From NCBI GenBank assembly GCA_963971405.1, contig OZ020484.1, forward strand, positions 40,136,770 to 40,200,769: DNA of 64,000 nucleotides, given 5' to 3'. Positions 21,553-31,677 of the stretch are shown in pieces. Position numbers and translations under genes: made by a program. The notes beneath the pieces were generated by a model that ran no database searches, was not told the origin of the DNA, and was given only the letters and a program-made list of their open reading frames with translations. Source of the stretch: Psococerastis gibbosa. Its lineage: Eukaryota > Arthropoda > Insecta > Psocodea > Psocidae. Within the stretch, counting starts at the first letter, position 1, and the number at the start of each line of letters is the position of its first letter.

Positions 21553-24500
21553 CTAGGTCAACACAGATTTCAAGTGAGACACATGCCAACGTCCAGCCAA
21601 AGTACCATTCATGCGTTGCAGTTCATACTGCGTTGGCGAAAGCACTGTTTTTATAATGAATGGTCCCTCCCATCGTGGATAAAATTTGGCTGTTTTCTTA
21701 TCAATAGCACTAGATTGGTGAAAATCTTCCTTAAACACTAGTTCTCCCGGTTGATAGGTCACATCTTTCCTTCGCAAATTATAACGTGCCGCCTGTCGTT
21801 GTTTAGCCCTCCTTACGGTGGATCGTACCCGTTGATAGAGAGCGTCAAGATTAGTGGTCAAAGTGCCATTATAGGTGACAGGATCAAATGGCATTAAATC
21901 AGAATTATCAGTAGTTGCAGCCAACTCATAAAAGGAGCGCAGTTCTCTGCCATAGACTAGCTTGGATGGAGAAAAACCCGTTGCTTCACTTACCGACGTT
22001 CTAAGAGCAAACAGAACAAATGGTAAATGTAAATGCCAAAGCTGGTGATTATCCTTAGCGTAAATAGCCAGCGCGGTCTTGATTGTCTGATTATATCTTT
22101 CAGTTGGGTTACTTTGTGGATAATAACGCGGACAGAAATGTATTTTGATATGGTGGTCTTCACAGAATTGTTTAAATCGCCTACTAGTAAATTGTGATCC
22201 ATTATCCACCAGTATGATCTCCGGTACTCCATGATGCATGATAACATGATTGAACAGGGCGTCTTCGACAGTCTTCGAAGTCGCAGATTTCAATGGGACT
22301 CCTATACTCCACTTTGTGCACGAGTCAATGAAGACACAGATATAACGATGGCCACCGCGACTGCGGGGTAATGGTCCCACTAAGTCGCAAGTCAGAAGTC
22401 GAAATGGTTTGAGTGATGGCGGGTGCACCTGCATGTGCCAATGAGGCGTGGTATTGCGTGGTTTATGGCGTTGACAATCCAGACATCGGCGAACGGCGAG
22501 GCGCACATCTCGGGCCATTCTTGGCCAGTAATGGTTCTCAGCGATGCGACGGAGAGTGCGATTGATTCCGAGATGGCCAGACGGTAATGACGAGTGATGC
22601 TGCTTAATCAACTCCTCTCGAAACTCGGATGGTACAAGTAACTTAAGATCATCGGTTTTGGGAAGTCGATCTCGAACGGATTTGAAAATGGATGTGGGAG
22701 TAAGATGAAACTGCGGGAAATGAGTAGGATTCTGTTCTATCTTCTTACGTAAGGCGAGGTACCATGGATCCGTAATGGTACTAAAGTCAGGTAAAGGCGC
22801 AGTAATTCCCGTCAAGGCGGAAATGACGGTGGAAGGCTGCATTCGTGACAAGCAGTCAGGAACAACATGAGTGGAACCCTTCTTATGGAGGATCTCCATG
22901 TCGAACTGGTTTAGAGTAACTAACCAACGGGCCAGACGTCCGCTTGGGTTAGGAATGTTTCGGATCCATTTCAAAGCCAGGTGATCCGTCACACAGGTGA
23001 ATCGCGTTCCCCAGATGTAGAAAGACCAGGTAGTGACCGCATGTAGTACCGCCAACAACTCCTTTTCTGTCGTACTGTAATTACGCTGGCTACTGGATAA
23101 CGTTTTCGATGTGTATGCGACGGCGTAGGGCACTCCGTCTTCTTCTTGGATCAGCACAGCTCCAACTGCAATGTCCGAAGAATCACAGTGAATCTGAAAT
23201 GGTTTAGAGAAGTCAGGACAGCGCAAGACAGGATAAGACGTAAGGCAATCCTTCAACTTCTGAAAGGCAGATTCCCGTTGCTCAGTCCATTCAAAACGGG
23301 TATCTTTATGTAGCAGCTGGTTCAACGGGGCGGCAGTCTCGGAAAAACTCGGAATGAAACGCCTAAACCATCCCACCATTCCTAGGTAGGCGCGGACGGC
23401 CTTTACAGACGTTGGTCTTGGATAATTTCTGATCGCGACGACCTTGTCTTCGGAGACTTGTAGTATGCCTCCTCCCACACGATATCCGAGGTAGATGAGC
23501 TCAGATCGGACGAACGTGGACTTTGTCCAATTTACCTTTAAGTTGGTTTGACGGAGGAGTCGGAAAACTATTTCTAAATGTTTCTTATGTAGTTCCGCGG
23601 TACGGGAAAATATTAAAACATCATCTAGGTATACGATTGTAAACTCTTGAGCTTCGCGAAGTACTCGCTGCATCAGACTCTGGAATGTCGCGGGCATCGT
23701 ACTAAGCCCGAAAGGTGCATAGGCATGTTCAAAAAGACCCATATTGGGTACTATAAAAGCTGTTAAAGGTCTGGTGTCATCCGCTACGCGGATTTGATGA
23801 TAGCCCGACAGGAGGTCAAGCGAAGATACAAAATACGCATCTTTCAGACGGTCCAGAGACTCATGAATCCGGGGTAAAGGAAAAGCATTGGATTTACACA
23901 AGGCGTTTACACGTTTGTAGTCGACGCAGACTCTTATCTCGCCGTTTTTCTTGCGGACCGGAACTACAGGCGACGCCCATTCAGACTCTGACGGAACAAT
24001 GACGCCGTCTGCTAGTAATTTCTTAATCTGCTGATGCACAATCTCCAGGACCGGTGGTGACATCGGGTAGTAGCGCTGTTTGACCGGCACCGTATTCAAC
24101 TCCTTCAGGTACATTCGATGCTCTACGAGGTCACACTTGCCACTCGAAGTGAGGAACTGCTGTTTCCATTTGCGAAGTAAGTCATTGAAGTCGGCTCTGT
24201 CAACGGGTGTTAAGTCCTTGTGGCAGAATTCCTCCATTTCATTAATATTTGGGTCTTCAATGGTCACATCCTTGACGTCCACCTCATCCACACAGTGTAG
24301 AGAAAAAGCGTCAGCACGAATGATAGTAGGGGCTGCACCATCTTGAAGAGTTACTCGATGTTGTCCGAAGTCAATGACGGTTCGGAGGGCTTGCAGTGTG
24401 TTCATCCCCACAATTAGAGGATGCGAGAGACGCTTCACAAGGTAACAATCTCCTGCCCAATTTGCGGGTCCCGCGTCCGTTTCTACAATGAGGTTGATCT

Positions 24501-24939
24501 TGACACACCCGACTACTTCGGCTTCTTCCCCATTGGCAACAGTCGCGCTTGCCGACACCGCGCGGATGTGATGTCCCCTTTTTTGTAATTCATGCCAATA
24601 CTCACTTAAGATGACAGAGTGAGTCGATCCGGGGTCAATAAGTCCAATAACTGGAATCCCACCCATGTCTACTTTAATGTAGTACCGTTTCTGGGGGTCC
24701 GGCGCGTTCGCACAAGAAGACAAATCAATCTGCACCGATGGCTGATTGTTCACTGTTGTTGGTGAGGTTGTTCGGTTGCGGGGGTCGTGGTCACCTGCCT
24801 CGCCACGCCCCCTTGGCTGTTTAACTTCGGTGGCCGGCATGTACAAAGGCTGGATAGGACTCCCGTCTTGCCACAGTGATAACAAAATGGACGAGAAGTG
24901 GTTTGGCAGTCTCGTTCCCGATGTCCAAACAGGCGGCAA
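21553..24939 (-). CDS. pol: Gypsy Pol polyprotein (PR-RT-RNaseH-IN)
   Basis: The 1128-residue polyprotein supplies the enzymes that copy the element's RNA into DNA and integrate it. Domains in order: aspartic protease around residues 85-195 (IDPGSTHS at ~101-108); reverse transcriptase ~285-490 with WASPVVPVRKK, SSLDLLSGYHQI and the catalytic YLDD at 437-440; RNase H ~575-695 with HCDSSD, TTEKELLA and TDHLALKW; integrase zinc-binding H/H/C/C ~781-822; integrase core with D852, D912 and E947 (CDLVGP, VDNGSQF, PTERYNQ); and a GPF/Y-type C-terminus (WEGPF) near 1085. No chromodomain is seen. It overlaps gag by 190 bp in a different frame, as in Gypsy elements that use ribosomal frameshifting. 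The true protein start is therefore probably set by gag, not by the first methionine. Confidence 0.96.
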   Translation of the reverse strand: MPPVWTSGTRLPNHFSSILLSLWQDGSPIQPLYMPATEVKQPRGRGEAGDHDPRNRTTSPTTVNNQPSVQIDLSSCANAPDPQKRYYIKVDMGGIPVIGLIDPGSTHSVILSEYWHELQKRGHHIRAVSASATVANGEEAEVVGCVKINLIVETDAGPANWAGDCYLVKRLSHPLIVGMNTLQALRTVIDFGQHRVTLQDGAAPTIIRADAFSLHCVDEVDVKDVTIEDPNINEMEEFCHKDLTPVDRADFNDLLRKWKQQFLTSSGKCDLVEHRMYLKELNTVPVKQRYYPMSPPVLEIVHQQIKKLLADGVIVPSESEWASPVVPVRKKNGEIRVCVDYKRVNALCKSNAFPLPRIHESLDRLKDAYFVSSLDLLSGYHQIRVADDTRPLTAFIVPNMGLFEHAYAPFGLSTMPATFQSLMQRVLREAQEFTIVYLDDVLIFSRTAELHKKHLEIVFRLLRQTNLKVNWTKSTFVRSELIYLGYRVGGGILQVSEDKVVAIRNYPRPTSVKAVRAYLGMVGWFRRFIPSFSETAAPLNQLLHKDTRFEWTEQRESAFQKLKDCLTSYPVLRCPDFSKPFQIHCDSSDIAVGAVLIQEEDGVPYAVAYTSKTLSSSQRNYSTTEKELLAVLHAVTTWSFYIWGTRFTCVTDHLALKWIRNIPNPSGRLARWLVTLNQFDMEILHKKGSTHVVPDCLSRMQPSTVISALTGITAPLPDFSTITDPWYLALRKKIEQNPTHFPQFHLTPTSIFKSVRDRLPKTDDLKLLVPSEFREELIKQHHSSLPSGHLGINRTLRRIAENHYWPRMARDVRLAVRRCLDCQRHKPRNTTPHWHMQVHPPSLKPFRLLTCDLVGPLPRSRGGHRYICVFIDSCTKWSIGVPLKSATSKTVEDALFNHVIMHHGVPEIILVDNGSQFTSRRFKQFCEDHHIKIHFCPRYYPQSNPTERYNQTIKTALAIYAKDNHQLWHLHLPFVLFALRTSVSEATGFSPSKLVYGRELRSFYELAATTDNSDLMPFDPVTYNGTLTTNLDALYQRVRSTVRRAKQRQAARYNLRRKDVTYQPGELVFKEDFHQSSAIDKKTAKFYPRWEGPFIIKTVLSPTQYELQRMNGTLAGRWHVSHLKSVLT

Positions 24940-26150
24940 CCCCTACACTTGTAAGTGGTCATATTGGCAGGAGAAACCAGCGCCAGGAGTTGTGGTCTTG
25001 AAGCTCCAAAGTCACCGTAGAGAGGGTTGCATAGCATAGCGTTGGTCGGTGGAACGTAGGACGCTTGTTGTTCCAGTTGGTGCTCCGCCGCGACGCAAGT
25101 TATTTCAAAGGATTTTATTGAGGTATATACCGTAAGTTGGGAACCTACAAGACTAGCCAGTCGAGGGGGTAGGTGAGCCATGAGTAACGGTACAAGTTCG
25201 ACTTCTTTGAGTGGAGTTGCGAGGTCGTCGTTCAGTGCCTTCATGGCCGCGATGTAGTGGGCCACCTTTTCGTGTTCTCCCATCGTTCTAGTATATAGTA
25301 AGACCTTCAACTTGAGTTGATGGTCTGCCGGCAGGTAAACGTTCTTCAGCGCCATTTCCAGTTCGGTCCATAGTGCATACTTATTTCCGGCGTACCACCG
25401 AGCGGCTGGCCCGTCAAATAGCGTAGGTATGGCGCGGAGTTTTTCGTCTTCTGTTAGTGGGTGAAGGGCAAGGCAATCTTTCAATTTGTTAAAAAAAAGT
25501 GGTAGACTCCCGTCGGCACCGGTGAACGTGATGTTGCGTCGTCGTGCCTCTTTTAAAAACATTTCTAGTTGTGGCCTAGAGCTTCTCCCTGGAAGAACCT
25601 GTCGCAGGAAATCGCGTTGCAACTCTAAATTGACCTTGAAGATTCGATTCAGTACTCTCTCCATCCGTATCTCCTCTCCTTGATCGTGGGAAAGCTCTTC
25701 CTCAGGCTCCAAGTCTGTTGGTCGAGTCTCGGGTAATGGTGAACTTACCAATTGCAAATTTGCAAATTTATTAATGTCGCCTAGGCAAGCTGGATGATCA
25801 TTCACGTAGCTTTTCATATATTGTCGTTGCTCTTCCAGATCAGCCGCCGGTAACTCACATCCGACTTCCGTGGCTAATGACTCGAGCTTCTCTCCATCAC
25901 AGTTGGTTAGATACTGTGTTAATGTTAATGGTACCACTAAGTAAGGAGGCCGTACAATGGTAACGTCTGCCATATCCTCAAACTGGTTTGCCGACTCCGG
26001 TGTCGCTAAGAAGTGGCTTTTTAATTCCTTTTTCAGGGTCTCCTTCGTGCCTTCTATCGGTAATCCTAACTGTTCAGCGATCTCTTCTAGCCGGGCCTTA
26101 CTGGTGGCACTCAAAAACTGTATTAGGGTTCGCGGCATTATCTTTCGCAC
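24750..26150 (-). CDS. gag: Gypsy Gag polyprotein
   Basis: A 466-residue structural protein that would form the element's particle and bind its RNA. The first ~50 residues (LSATSKARLEEIAEQLGL) resemble a SAP-like helix pair. Residues ~210-340 form the Gag-like region (ARWYAG, WTELEMALKNVY, VAHYIAAMKAL). The CCHC zinc knuckle is at 402-415 (CRGCRLFGHRERDC), with a further cysteine-rich stretch at ~423-436 and a Gln-rich end. An in-frame methionine at residue 5 is an alternative start. It is followed by pol in an overlapping frame. The length is typical for an arthropod Gypsy Gag. Confidence 0.93.
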   Translation of the reverse strand: MRKIMPRTLIQFLSATSKARLEEIAEQLGLPIEGTKETLKKELKSHFLATPESANQFEDMADVTIVRPPYLVVPLTLTQYLTNCDGEKLESLATEVGCELPAADLEEQRQYMKSYVNDHPACLGDINKFANLQLVSSPLPETRPTDLEPEEELSHDQGEEIRMERVLNRIFKVNLELQRDFLRQVLPGRSSRPQLEMFLKEARRRNITFTGADGSLPLFFNKLKDCLALHPLTEDEKLRAIPTLFDGPAARWYAGNKYALWTELEMALKNVYLPADHQLKLKVLLYTRTMGEHEKVAHYIAAMKALNDDLATPLKEVELVPLLMAHLPPRLASLVGSQLTVYTSIKSFEITCVAAEHQLEQQASYVPPTNAMLCNPLYGDFGASRPQLLALVSPANMTTYKCRGCRLFGHRERDCQTTSRPFCYHCGKTGVLSSLCTCRPPKLNSQGGVARQVTTTPATEQPHQQQ

Positions 26151-27087
26151 TTTTCACTATATATATTTATATAAATATATATATTTTTTTTCCCACAACA
26201 ATGTCTATCGTAATATTAAATAGTCTTACGTGAAGTAATTCACACGATAATTGTTATTAATACACTTATTACTTATAATTATCATAAAAAGGGAAGTAGG
26301 TGTTCCTAAACACCCCCTCCTCAAACCCAAGACGAATGCGACTAAAGAAAACTAACTGGTATATATTATACCACTTTTGGTAACCTATCTAGGCCTACGT
26401 GCTTATTATTAATATAATGAATTAATACTTCCTTATCATTCATTCCATACATACAATACTACGACCAAGAGTGTGCGAACTACCCCAATGCTGATAACTG
26501 AGCCAATTTGCACAAAACAAGTCAAATATATTCCGTGTCAAACAGAAAGGACAAACTCCTATCAATGGTTTACCATAATTAAAGTAAAATGACGATAATT
26601 TTTATATAGGCCCAATATTAAATAAATAGTTATAGATTGAATTACATAAAACCGATGTTGACTCCTCTGGATCCGTCCGTCCTCAACCCTGACGAATTGA
26701 CGAAACTGTAATTATAACCACAACAGCACAAAGATTATCCGTAACCTAAGCCCTGTTGACAATCAAAACATTTTATTATCACTATTTTTTCTTAGCGAAC
26801 ATCTTTCAAAAATATAAATGCCATGATTAAGAATTTTAAAAAGTATCATTTACTGTTTGTTATTATCTTTTCGAAAACTATCATTTCCAAAATTATTAAT
26901 ATCACTTGTCAACAACTAATTCAAAACTACTGTTGTTTATATCTTTTCAAAACTATTGTTCTAGCCTAGAAATATCACTTTTGTCAACAATCCATTTAAA
27001 AATAAGATTATCATGTTCGTAACGATTTCACAACAATCATTCCAACCATTCTACAACCTCGGGCCCCAACGTTGGTGTGAGCCACTT
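26151..27087 (-). other. Gypsy element leader with primer-binding region
   Basis: Untranslated leader between 5' LTR and gag. On the coding strand, three bases after the LTR (AAG), comes TGGCTCACACCAACG then TTGGGGCCCGAGG. The initial TGG, complementary to the universal tRNA 3' CCA, makes it the likely primer-binding site; I cannot name the tRNA. The rest is AT-rich. Confidence 0.7.
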
Positions 27088-27899
27088 TGTTGCGTTTTCT
27101 CCCCGGCTTAGGGTTCTTTAGGAGAGGCTGTAGGATCGAGGAATGAATGTTGTGAAATAATTACGACAAGATTTAATTAACAGAAATTATATTCTTGATA
27201 GAATTATGAAACCCTAAGATATAGAAAAATAGAGCACCTGTAGTAGCGTGGCCAATAAGCGTCTCCAATAAATAAAAAGTAAGCGATCACCTCATGGCTC
27301 AATCCTAAATCGTCACATTGTCTGGGCTGAGGAGGGAGCGGAGTCCGAACACCCCCTTCCCATCATCGTCGAAATCAAATCCATGCCACCACAACTCCTG
27401 CCAGCCATCATCCTTATGACTTCTTCCTTCTTTAAAATCTCATTTCTTTTTTTCTTTTTTTAAAATCCAAATCGGGTTATAAGAAATTCTCGGCCATCCT
27501 TTTTCGTAACATTTTCTAACAAGCCACCGCAAATTCAACCGGCCGCCAACCTCTCGTCAAAAACTTTTTTAAAGTAATAATAATAATAATAAAAGTATTT
27601 TTATTAATAAATAGAAATAAATAATAATAGATACTTTATGATTTTGTGATTTTAAAAGATCTGGCGATAATTAAATTGTGAATAATAATAAAAGATAGAA
27701 AAAATTAATTTATTTTAAACCGAATGTGATATTTGGAGGTTGGTTAATTGAACAAAACAAATATGGCGGATTTACAAATAAATAAATAAATTGAAAAAAT
27801 TTAATAAATAATAATAAGAAGATATGTAATCGTAATATTAAGATTTAGTATATCCAGTAAACTGGATACACATATAAAAAGGTAGGGTTGCACGCTACA
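27088..27899 (-). repeat. 5' LTR of the Gypsy element
   Basis: 812 bp, matching the other LTR. It would carry the element's promoter: on the coding strand TTTTTATATG lies close to the outer end, and AATAAA-type motifs lie further in, but which is used cannot be told from sequence. Confidence 0.97.
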
Positions 27900-27903
27900 C
27901 AGT

Positions 27904-28289
27904 TGATTTGCAGCTCATGGGGAATAGCTTAAGCTCCATTCAGCTGACAGCGTTTGATGGAACATTCGTTTAACGTTAAATCAGTTGGTTAATGCAATTG
28001 GGGAGATAGGGGTGGTGGAACAGTGTCCCGTTCCACCTGCTGGTGCATATTATTTCATCATCTCAGTGAAATTAGCTGTGAACAAAATGGCTTCAATTCA
28101 GCAATGGTCACTTAAATATAGTTGTGCTGAGCTTGAGGATGCTCGAAAACAAAGGTTCTGCCGTGGTTAAGAACTTAGGATTTTTTATTAGGACAAGATT
28201 AATCACCAACAAACAATTTAATGAATGTATCCGACTAACCTCTTCAGTCGCTTCACTTTAGTAGCTTAATAGTACTTGTGTTGAGTTAT
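27904..28289. other. No confirmed gene
   Basis: A 61-codon plus frame (27985-28170) ends MASIQQWSLKYSCAELEDAR after a plausible untranslated leader. I do not recognise it and cannot extend it. Confidence 0.3.
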
Positions 28290-28530
28290 TATTATTATTA
28301 TTGCTGACGTGGGCTAAAGCCCTTTGAACAGTCATAAGCCACTTCACACTTCACAAGTCTGTGAGTTTACTTTTATTGATGAACACAGCCAAATTCTCCA
28401 AGCCGATGGCCTTGACTTGCAGGATACCCGTACTCGATTCTCTCCCTCCAGAGAGCACTACACTTGAAGAGAAGGTGTTCTGCTGATTCCTCTTCCAGTC
28501 CACAGTGGCTGTGTTGAGTTACACGTAGCC
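28290..28530 (-). pseudogene. Jockey/R1-like LINE C-terminus and tail
   Basis: On the minus strand: HSHCGLEEESAEHLLFKC, then SALWRERIEYG, ending at a stop inside VHQ. 'C...EESAEHLLFxC' is the C-terminal zinc-type motif found in Jockey/R1/I-group LINE proteins. After the stop come GGGCTTTAGCCC and an AAT triplet tail at 28290-28305. Everything upstream is absent, so this is a 5'-truncated copy. Confidence 0.75.
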
Positions 28531-28914
28531 TCCGATCGCATGGTGTGTAAGAACACGCACAAGTGCATACTAGTACGCTACTGCCAATAATATCTATGAC
28601 GTGGATACTTATAGTAAAAAGCTTGGAGATGATGACAAATGGTGAACTGTAATTTGGAACAAAAGAAGCGCAGAAGTTGTTCTATCAGATCTGTGGTCTG
28701 ATGTCGCTCATATACAGGTTAGCTGGTGCCGTATTGTTCGTCCGACACCGAGGCCGACCTGGGCGAACACTAGCTGATGGAGTACCAATTCGGGGCTAAA
28801 GCTCTCCTAATATAAAGACATTTTGCATTTCATTCCATACATATTCCAACCAATCACAAATCACAATCGATGAATCAATATACAGTATGTATATAACATG
28901 TCCCTTAAACTGAC
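28531..28914. other. No gene seen
   Basis: Unique-looking sequence between two LINE tails. The stretch 28720-28800 (CGACACCGAGGCCGACC) is GC-richer and may be another repeat scrap. Confidence 0.3.
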
Positions 28915-29190
28915 GTCCTGAGGCGAATGGACACAGAAGTCAACTTGCTGCTGACGGTTAAGAAATGGAAACTAACATACTTCAGCCATGTGAAGGGGCA
29001 CGAAAAGTATCGCCTTCTGCATGTAATAATCCAAGGGAAGATACAAGGACTGACGACTCCCGGCAGACGAAGAACATCCTGGTGGAAAAACCTGAGGCAG
29101 TAGTTTGGAAAGTCTCCAAATTATCACGATTATGGCCAATCTTCGACAGAAGAGGCATTAAAAGAGGAAGAATACTACAAGTTTTCTCAA
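28915..29190 (+). pseudogene. LINE 3' end (family E), best-kept copy
   Basis: The frame reads DVLRRMDTEVNLLLTVKK, KLTYFSHVKGHEKYRLLH, VIIQGKIQGL, PGRRRTSWWKNLRQ, then FGK, with one in-frame stop. This is the C-terminal tail of an endonuclease/reverse-transcriptase LINE protein. It ends GACAGAAGAGGCATTAAAAG with a purine tail. Confidence 0.8.
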
Positions 29191-29769
29191 ACCCAATAGG
29201 TGATACGAGGGATGCCTGCAGTCAAGTTTGATCGTCTATACAATTAATATTGGAAATATATTTATTTGTATGTATTGTAAAAGTCCATCAAACGCCAATG
29301 CTTTTCAACAAAAGTATAATAGTCAAAAGAGGAATAAAACAGCAGAACCGGTAACTCACGAGCAAAGAAACAACAAAAGGGAGAAAAACTGACGAGAATT
29401 GTATACGGTAAGTAAGTAGGGTCCATAATATCACGAAAAAAGGAGAAATGACAGAGAGAAATTGTAAATGATGTAGACTGGAGAGTAATGAGACAGGGAC
29501 CGGACAAATGCAGGCACGAATAGACCAAGTGGCTACAGACCGACAATAAACCATCAACAATAATTTGAGATCTGCAGAGAAGAGAACGGAGTCAACGGAC
29601 ATTGGGTCGGATATTCAATACACTTCTACTGTAGAAACCACTACCATTGTGTCCACGTCAATCGTATAAACAAACAAAAATGAAAGTGCTTTATTAAAAC
29701 TTAAAACAACTGGAATTAGTAAAACCCAACTAATCGTTAAAAATTATATTATACTTATATATATATATT
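29191..29769. other. No gene seen
   Basis: Two overlapping minus-strand frames (94 and 104 codons, 29262-29602) are leucine/serine-rich and in conflict. Neither resembles a known domain. Followed by a TA dinucleotide run. Confidence 0.35.
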
Positions 29770-30013
29770 AGCCGGCCGCCATACCAAGTTGAATCCAGCG
29801 GACCAGAGCAGGTTCAAAGCTGCAGATAACTTGGTCGTGTGCACAGTGCCGGTAGGGAAACAAGGTATGGGACTTGTCCTGGTCACCTACGAACTAATTG
29901 TGTGACTTCACTGTGTTCCCCAAGTGGTTCGGAATCCACTATAATCAGGAGGTCCACTGTCCTATGGGCCCACACCGTGGCCTGGGACTGTGTCCAACTA
30001 TACTACTACTACT
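29770..30013 (+). mobile_element. SINE-like element Z, copy 2
   Basis: Plus-strand copy from AGCCGGCCGCCATACCAAG to a (TAC)n tail. Close to copies at 1578 and 37471, including CCCACACCGTGGCCTGGGAC near the end. Flanking duplications are obscured by a TA run on the left. Confidence 0.8.
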
Positions 30014-31231
30014 ATACTTATGTATTCGCCCAAATGGGAAATAAATTAAATTTTCTTTCTTCTAGTTAACAATGCATAGTCAACGTGTCCAATGAAGTTA
30101 ACCAACCCAAAGATGCGGTAAGCTCAAAGGATCCAGAAGGTCAAATTTAAAATTCGTATCTTGGCGGGTACATAATTCTCGGTCGGTTCTCTCATATTAC
30201 AGAATTCTATACCCTTAACAAATCGCCCTTCAGTTGAGTCACAGCGTTCGGAATATGTCGACAAAGCGAACTAATGTGTAGTGCGCTTCTCCCCACCCCC
30301 CCCCCCTCCACTATCCCGATTTAACCCAACCCTTAGCGTTGCCAGTATCACCCCGTTGATTATCTCCCCGCTCTGTTTACCTGGTCTGGTTGATGCTCTT
30401 TCGCTTTCCCGCGTGTTCTCTTCTTCAGCAGTTTCAAATGATGTCTCAACCTCCACTCGAGCAATATTGGATTTGCTTTGCCTATTTTACCTCGTTTCCG
30501 GCAAACTTGACGTTACAGTGGCGGCGGGGGGAGGGGTGCACTATTGAATGATGAGGGTCTAATAATGTCGTTAACCGACTTCTCTTACGCTTCACGATTT
30601 ACAGTAGCGTGACGAGGGAGGGGGGGGGGGAGGCGGGAATTGATTTAAAAAACCTATTAACGAACGACTTACGACAATGTCTCACGAGAGGCTATGAGCT
30701 CTCCCACCCCGTCCATTAAGCGAATAAGGTGACCACTGGAAGCCCCTCGATTTTGTAGAAATTCACTATTTAGTGCCTATTGAATCAAACAATTTCCCCC
30801 GGGGTAGACTCCTGGCCCCGTTGTTTCCAGTTTTGCCAATAAAGTTTTTTCTGCAAAATCTTCAATTTTTGGCAGACAAAATACAAAATGCACTATTTCG
30901 CACCTTTAACTTAATTTGTGGGACTTCCGTGGTAAATTAAGCTGGCTGGTTGTGGTGTGTTTAAAGTAATGGAATATGGCTAAGAGGCTAAACCTGCAGT
31001 GGCCTCATCGGCTATAACTGAGGTGAGTGCAAGAGAACATTGAAAAAATTGTATTCACGAAGTTTAAGCACTTAACAACAATTGTGGGTAACAGGGATTT
31101 CCCGGATTTGGCGCCTCCACAACGTTATTGCACATAGTTGTGAATTTTTGGAGCAAGTTTATTTGCTCCTGGCAGTTTTCGCGAAATATTGAAAGTTTCA
31201 ATTTTTTTCGTCTAGAGTTTTCATTTTTTTA
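30014..31231. other. No gene; GC-rich patches
   Basis: 30230-30560 has C-rich and G-rich runs and a mirrored pair of frames, typical of low-complexity sequence. 30600-30640 has GGGAGGGGGGGGGGAGGCGGG. No repeat ends seen. Confidence 0.35.
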
Positions 31232-31234
31232 TTA

Positions 31235-31677
31235 GCCTAGCCGGCTATTCCACTTGTCAATAGTCCGTCGTTTGAGCATCAAAATTGATGCGATTTTTGT
31301 TTTACTCTATGTCATTGTCCGTTTTAACTTCAGCACGTTCAAATTGGTCAATTCAATCATCATAGAGTAAAATCACGCTTTGTAAACAATAACAAACTAA
31401 AATTAAACAATGGCCTCAGCTGGAGATGATAAGTAAAATAATTGTAATTAATTTCTTGAGAACGAACGAATTATTTCATCATTTAAATCATAAAATTTCT
31501 TGTAGATTATAAAATTAAAAGAAAGACGGTGGCCAAACTCACAAAGTTGGATAAATTGAGAACAAAAATCATCAATTATTGAAGACAAGTGGAATTCGGT
31601 GTCAAAATATAAATGCAACATTGATGATATTTCCGTCAATGACAATTGAAGAAAAACTGACAAGTGGATTAGCCGCC
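31235..31677. mobile_element. Harbinger-type MITE, distant relative of H
   Basis: Left GCCTAGCCGGCTATTCCACTTG and right CAAGTGGATTAGCCGCC are inverted, with TTA on each side (31232-31234, 31678-31680). Interior ATAGAGTAAAATCACG and AACAAACTAAAATTAAACAATGG match the interior of the H elements at 46916 and 62281, so the insides are related although the ends have diverged. Confidence 0.7.

Larger units (their letters stand above)
19819..27899 (-). mobile_element. Complete Ty3/Gypsy LTR retrotransposon
   Basis: An 8.1-kb element read on the minus strand. Parts in transcription order: 5' LTR (27088-27899), primer-binding region, ~0.94-kb leader, gag, overlapping pol, ~0.92-kb 3' untranslated stretch, polypurine tract and 3' LTR (19819-20630). 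A 4-bp target duplication CAGT flanks it (19815-19818 and 27900-27903). The enzyme order protease, reverse transcriptase, RNase H, integrase is that of Ty3/Gypsy rather than Copia. No envelope-like frame lies between pol and the 3' LTR. Both main frames run full length and the LTRs look identical, so the copy looks whole and very recently inserted. Confidence 0.97.

Noticed and set aside
21990-22247. Frames on other phases within the Gypsy pol region, including 24080-24346 and 25486-26233 on plus
   Set aside because: Shadows of the gag and pol frames.
27985-28170. Small frame MASIQQWSLKY as a transposase start
   Set aside because: Vague likeness to transposase N-termini only; stops within 61 codons and no inverted ends found.
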